A DNA stretch of 34,726 nucleotides from Candidatus Nitrosopumilus sp. GTDB taxonomy: Archaea > Thermoproteota > Nitrososphaeria > Nitrososphaerales > Nitrososphaeraceae. The stretch lies in the NCBI GenBank assembly GCA_013694585.1, contig JACDCB010000123.1, positions 1 to 34,726 on the forward strand, written 5' to 3'. Shown piece by piece: positions 32,100 to 34,726 of the stretch. The notes under the pieces were generated by a model that worked only from the letters and a program-made list of their open reading frames with translations, did not search any database and had not been told where the DNA came from. How positions within the stretch are numbered: position 1 is the stretch's first letter; the number at the start of each line of letters is the position of its first letter. A program made the translations under genes and the position numbers.

Positions 32100-32696
32100 A
32101 TGAAATATGCGTTTGCTTACTTACGAGTAAGTACGGAAGAACAAACTGTATTGAATCAGAAAATAGCAATGCAAGGGTGGGCTCAGTCACATGATTTTCA
32201 GATCTTGGATTATTTCGAGGACTCTTCAATTAGCGGAAAAACAGCGGCAATTGGCCGAAAGGGATTCCAAGAACTATTAAAAATAGTAGCATTAGAATCT
32301 GTCGATGCAGTTTTGGTCTACGAACTATCAAGGGTGGGTCGTACTTTCTGGGATACCCTAGAAGCTATTAAGGCTATTGAACAGTATTCCCCCTTAATCT
32401 CATGCTCTCCCAGAGAGACTTTTCTTCAAACAACTGAACCAAGCATCAGAAAGCTTATGCTGGGCATTTTGACATGGGTCGCAGAACGCGAAAGAGAGCT
32501 ATTAGTTCAAAGAACCAAAGACGGCATTATCAGAGCTAAATCGGTGGGAAAACATATAGGAAGGCCTAAAAAAGAATTGAATACTTCTGACTTAATTAGT
32601 CACCTTTCTCAAAATAAATCTAAATTAAGAATTGCGAAGGAATTAGGAGTTTCTAAAGCAACACTGTATAAAAATTTAAGAAAGCTTGCCCACTAA
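32100..32696 (+). CDS. Small serine recombinase (resolvase/invertase type)
   Basis: 198 aa. Catalytic domain: FAYLRVSTEEQ with Arg9 and nucleophile Ser11, DYFEDSSISGKTAAIGRKGFQELL, VYELSRVGRT with Arg78 and Arg81, and the long E helix (LMLGILTWVAERERELLVQRTKDG). A GRPKK minor-groove-binding linker (154-158) leads to a C-terminal helix-turn-helix (about 164-196, LRIAKELGVSKATLYKNL). This is the Hin/Gin or Tn3-resolvase layout, able to cut and rejoin at short palindromic crossover sites. All key residues are present. It is inserted between bioB and bioA on the opposite strand, its TAA overlapping the bioA TAG by 3 bp. No transposase or TnpB gene accompanies it. Confidence 0.92.
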   Translation: MKYAFAYLRVSTEEQTVLNQKIAMQGWAQSHDFQILDYFEDSSISGKTAAIGRKGFQELLKIVALESVDAVLVYELSRVGRTFWDTLEAIKAIEQYSPLISCSPRETFLQTTEPSIRKLMLGILTWVAERERELLVQRTKDGIIRAKSVGKHIGRPKKELNTSDLISHLSQNKSKLRIAKELGVSKATLYKNLRKLAH

Positions 32697-34024
32697 CTAA
32701 CATTTCTTTTGTTAATATCTAAAACAATCTCCAATTGAGTATCCATTATTTTATTTAGAGAATGTGAGTCTATGGCTAAAGGCGGTATAACTATCATTGT
32801 AGCTCCTAGAGATCTCAGTAGGACCCCCCTCTTGAGTGATTCTCTCATAACAAAATAGTTAATGGGAATTTTATCCACAATGGTAATGGGTTTACCATTC
32901 ACTGCAAGTTCAAATCCAGCTAATAATCCTTTCGCTCTGATATTTTGTACAATTGGAATGGATTGAAATTCTTGCAACCTCTTCCTAAGTTGTTTGCTAT
33001 TTGATTTGATCTTGCCCAGCAGATTATTTTCTTTGTACATTTTTAGATTTTCAATAACAGCAGTGCAACCAATAGGATGTCCAGCATAAGTGTGACCGTG
33101 AAATAGGTGTTTTTGATCTCCTAAAGCGCCAGAAAATTGTTGGAATATTTTTTTGGAAGTTAATGTGAGGGCTAACGGAAAATAACCACCCGTGATTGCT
33201 TTACCAAAACATGCTATGTCGGGAACGCTTTCTTGGGCTACGTATTCTATCATATTTCCAAGTCGTCCAAACCCCGTTGCAATTTCATCTAAAATAAACA
33301 AGATGTTATGCTTTTTGCACATTTCTTTTATTCTGTTTTGATAATTAGTTGGGTAAATATTGACGCCTCCAGCCAATTGAGCACCGCTCTCCATTATTAG
33401 TGCAGCAGTTTTATCGGCATTTTTTTCAATTATCTTCTCTGTCTTTTCTAACAATAGATTTAACTTTTCTGAATTAACTATTCCATTTAGGGTTACCCTT
33501 TTAGGACTCGGAATTACATGACATTTCAATAACAACCTTTTATAACTCTTAAAGTATTTGTCAACATAACCTACCGACATCGCTCCAATAGTATCACCGT
33601 GGTAACCATCAGCAATTGACAAAAATGAAGTTTTCTTCATATTCCCTTGGTTACTCCAATATTGTAAAGCAATTTTTAGAGCAGCTTCTATAGCAGAAGA
33701 ACCATTATCCGTGAAAAACACTTTGTTCAGGCCCTTCGTCAATTTTAAGAATTCATTTGAAAGCTCGATTGATTTATCATTTCCTAATCCAAAAATAGTT
33801 GAGTGTGGTATTTGTTTAATTTGGTTGATCATTGCAATCGTAATCCGATTACTATTAAATCCCCAAACATTGCACCACATATTGGAAATTCCGTCAAGGT
33901 ATTTGTTACCATCATTATCATAAAAATAAAAGTCTCTTCCCGATCTGATAACTCTCCTCTTGAGATATTTGGTGTAATCATGCATTTGTGTATAAGGATA
34001 CCATATGTTGTCACTTTTTGACAA
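32693..34024 (-). CDS. bioA: Adenosylmethionine-8-amino-7-oxononanoate aminotransferase
   Basis: PLP class-III aminotransferase making DAPA from KAPA, with SAM as the usual amino donor. 443 aa. Seen: IWYPYTQMHDY (8-18, a BioA-specific N-terminus), DNGSSAIEAALKIA, SIADGYHGDTIGAMS, LDEIATGFGRLG (Asp246) and the PLP lysine ACFGKAITGG (Lys275), then GHTYAGHPIGCTA. The start is TTG 34024, only seven codons before the conserved IWYPYTQ; a minus-strand TATA-like TTTATTAAT near 34050-34058 fits. It is divergent from the unknown gene at 34122. Confidence 0.94.
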   Translation of the reverse strand: MSKSDNIWYPYTQMHDYTKYLKRRVIRSGRDFYFYDNDGNKYLDGISNMWCNVWGFNSNRITIAMINQIKQIPHSTIFGLGNDKSIELSNEFLKLTKGLNKVFFTDNGSSAIEAALKIALQYWSNQGNMKKTSFLSIADGYHGDTIGAMSVGYVDKYFKSYKRLLLKCHVIPSPKRVTLNGIVNSEKLNLLLEKTEKIIEKNADKTAALIMESGAQLAGGVNIYPTNYQNRIKEMCKKHNILFILDEIATGFGRLGNMIEYVAQESVPDIACFGKAITGGYFPLALTLTSKKIFQQFSGALGDQKHLFHGHTYAGHPIGCTAVIENLKMYKENNLLGKIKSNSKQLRKRLQEFQSIPIVQNIRAKGLLAGFELAVNGKPITIVDKIPINYFVMRESLKRGVLLRSLGATMIVIPPLAIDSHSLNKIMDTQLEIVLDINKRNVS

Positions 34025-34080
34025 ATATAGATAACCTATCCTTGTGTTGATTAATAAATTCTTTATCTTTCTATTCTTGA

Positions 34081-34090
34081 AATATATATT
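34081..34090 (+). promoter_or_regulatory. TATA box of the unknown gene divergent from bioA
   Basis: AATATATATT lies about 36 bp before ATG 34122 in the 97-bp divergent region shared with bioA, whose own box is at about 34050-34058 on the other strand. Both genes may be regulated together. Confidence 0.45.
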
Positions 34091-34121
34091 GATAGTCTGT
34101 TAATGTAAACTGCTAACCTAA

Positions 34122-34685
34122 ATGGATGTAAAGGAATTATTATACTCCGAAATCGATCAACTTGGTATAGATTTTATCAAAACAAAAATTAAAAATAACA
34201 TTCTGAACTCAGAGTACATAATCAAACAAATATTTGAAGAATGTGCTAAATCAAGAGGTGCTCAGAATCTATCTCCTTCTGATTATATCTCCTTAGCTGA
34301 AGCTTTGATGCATTACTTACTTGCAATTACTATAACACCGTCACAGAGGAAAATTAATATAAATAAAACTGAAGTCAGCATTCTTGTTCCGGGTGCCAGC
34401 GGTTTAAAAAATGGTGGAGATAAAGTGCTAATTATTCAATTTCTAAAGGGAGGTAAAGTTGAATATGAGCATACTGTCAGCGATTTGTTAAAAATACAAC
34501 CAACTCTCGATAATATATGGTTAGTCTCATACTGCCCTGTAATAACCCTATTCCCGCTGAAAAATTTTGTTATTAATAGTGCGTCAAATGGAACAAAAAA
34601 GCTTGCACAACCATTTTCACAATTGATGATTCAAATAAATGACTTTCTCGATCGGATTAATTATTCCGGTTTTCGCATTCTCTAA
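34122..34685 (+). CDS. Unknown protein of the biotin module, 187 aa
   Basis: Not recognised. An N-terminal helical part (VKELLYSEIDQLGIDFIKTKI.., YIIKQIFEECAKSRG, PSDYISLAEALMHYLLAI) is followed by a strand-rich part (EVSILVPGASGLKNGGDKVLIIQFLKGGKVEYEHTVSDLLKIQPTLDNIWLVSYCPVITL) and a helical end. GASGLKNGGDK superficially resembles a nucleotide loop but is not a P-loop, and BioD motifs (GTDTxVGKT) are absent, so it is not dethiobiotin synthetase. No signal peptide. It is divergent from bioA and ends 15 bp before the right palindrome. The position suggests a role in biotin metabolism or its control; function unassigned. Confidence 0.65.
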   Translation: MDVKELLYSEIDQLGIDFIKTKIKNNILNSEYIIKQIFEECAKSRGAQNLSPSDYISLAEALMHYLLAITITPSQRKININKTEVSILVPGASGLKNGGDKVLIIQFLKGGKVEYEHTVSDLLKIQPTLDNIWLVSYCPVITLFPLKNFVINSASNGTKKLAQPFSQLMIQINDFLDRINYSGFRIL

Positions 34686-34700
34686 GACAGGTATCTATTG

Positions 34701-34726
34701 ATATTTCATAATTCGAATTTTGAAAT
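34701..34726. repeat. Right palindrome of the biotin module (at window edge)
   Basis: Matches 29664-29689 in 25 of 26 bases: ATATTTCATAATTCGAATT, then T where the left copy has A, then TGAAAT. The change breaks one pair of the dyad. It runs to the last base of the window, so its true extent is unknown. It is preceded by GTATCTATT, similar to GTATCTACT at 29601 before the left repeats. Confidence 0.85.

Noticed and set aside
32100-32696. IS607-type transposase (TnpA)
   Set aside because: The HTH is C-terminal and the catalytic domain N-terminal, the resolvase/invertase order; IS607 TnpA has an N-terminal MerR-like HTH, and no TnpB is present.
34122-34685. Dethiobiotin synthetase (bioD)
   Set aside because: No GTDTxVGKT P-loop; GASGLKNGGDK lacks the lysine-Ser/Thr end of a P-loop.

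Overview
The window looks like a chromosomal segment of an AT-rich archaeon, most probably a Nitrososphaeria (Thaumarchaeota) member of the Nitrososphaerales type. Reasons: archaeal-type ribosomal proteins (eS4, uS14 with zinc ligands, RNase P subunit Rpp29 inside the S10/spc cluster), a proteasome alpha subunit, DUF371, a UbiD-type decarboxylase, an F420-type luciferase-fold oxidoreductase, TATA boxes about 25-28 bp upstream of the first codon (mostly leaderless genes), many TTG starts, and an intron-bearing tRNA. The assignment rests on reading the sequence; no database was searched.

Layout. (1) 1-92 is the 3' end of a 23S rRNA, followed by about 340 bp without a convincing gene and no 5S rRNA. 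(2) 442-7411 carries single-gene units: a DHH phosphoesterase, a dual-specificity phosphatase, an exported HtrA-type protease, a small conserved protein, a tiny exported Met-rich peptide, a UbiD decarboxylase (candidate anhydromevalonate phosphate decarboxylase), a Cys-rich protein and a DPSL ferritin-like protein. (3) 7.5-17 kb: a small membrane protein, a zinc-ribbon protein divergent from a tail-anchored J-protein, a glycosyltransferase coupled to a HIT protein, ilvD, an exported Asn/Ser-rich protein, purC, DUF371 and psmA. (4) 16.4-25.7 kb: a thioredoxin-fold gene and a SPOUT methyltransferase lead into a compact ribosomal cluster: uL3-uL4-uL23-(no uL2)-uS19-uL22-uS3-uL29-Rpp29-uS17-uL14-uL24-eS4-uL5-uS14-uS8-uL6. 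(5) 25,872-25,974 is tRNA-Asn(GTT) with a non-canonical 29-nt intron between nucleotides 27 and 28. (6) 29.5 to 26.0 kb, minus strand: a tightly coupled operon of sugar-phosphate nucleotidyltransferase, LLM oxidoreductase, thiolase, DUF35 protein and a small unknown. (7) 29.66-34.73 kb: a biotin module (bioA, bioB, bioF, minus strand) interrupted by an oppositely oriented small serine recombinase and ending in an unknown gene. The module is bracketed by two near-identical 26-bp palindromes, each about 16 bp beyond the stop codon of the outermost gene.

The most interesting items are the palindrome-bracketed biotin/recombinase module with its repeat-rich region before the recombinase, the atypical tRNA-Asn intron whose hairpin arms are identical to the palindrome arms, the exported Met-rich peptide, the thiolase/LLM/nucleotidyltransferase operon, and the missing uL2 gene.
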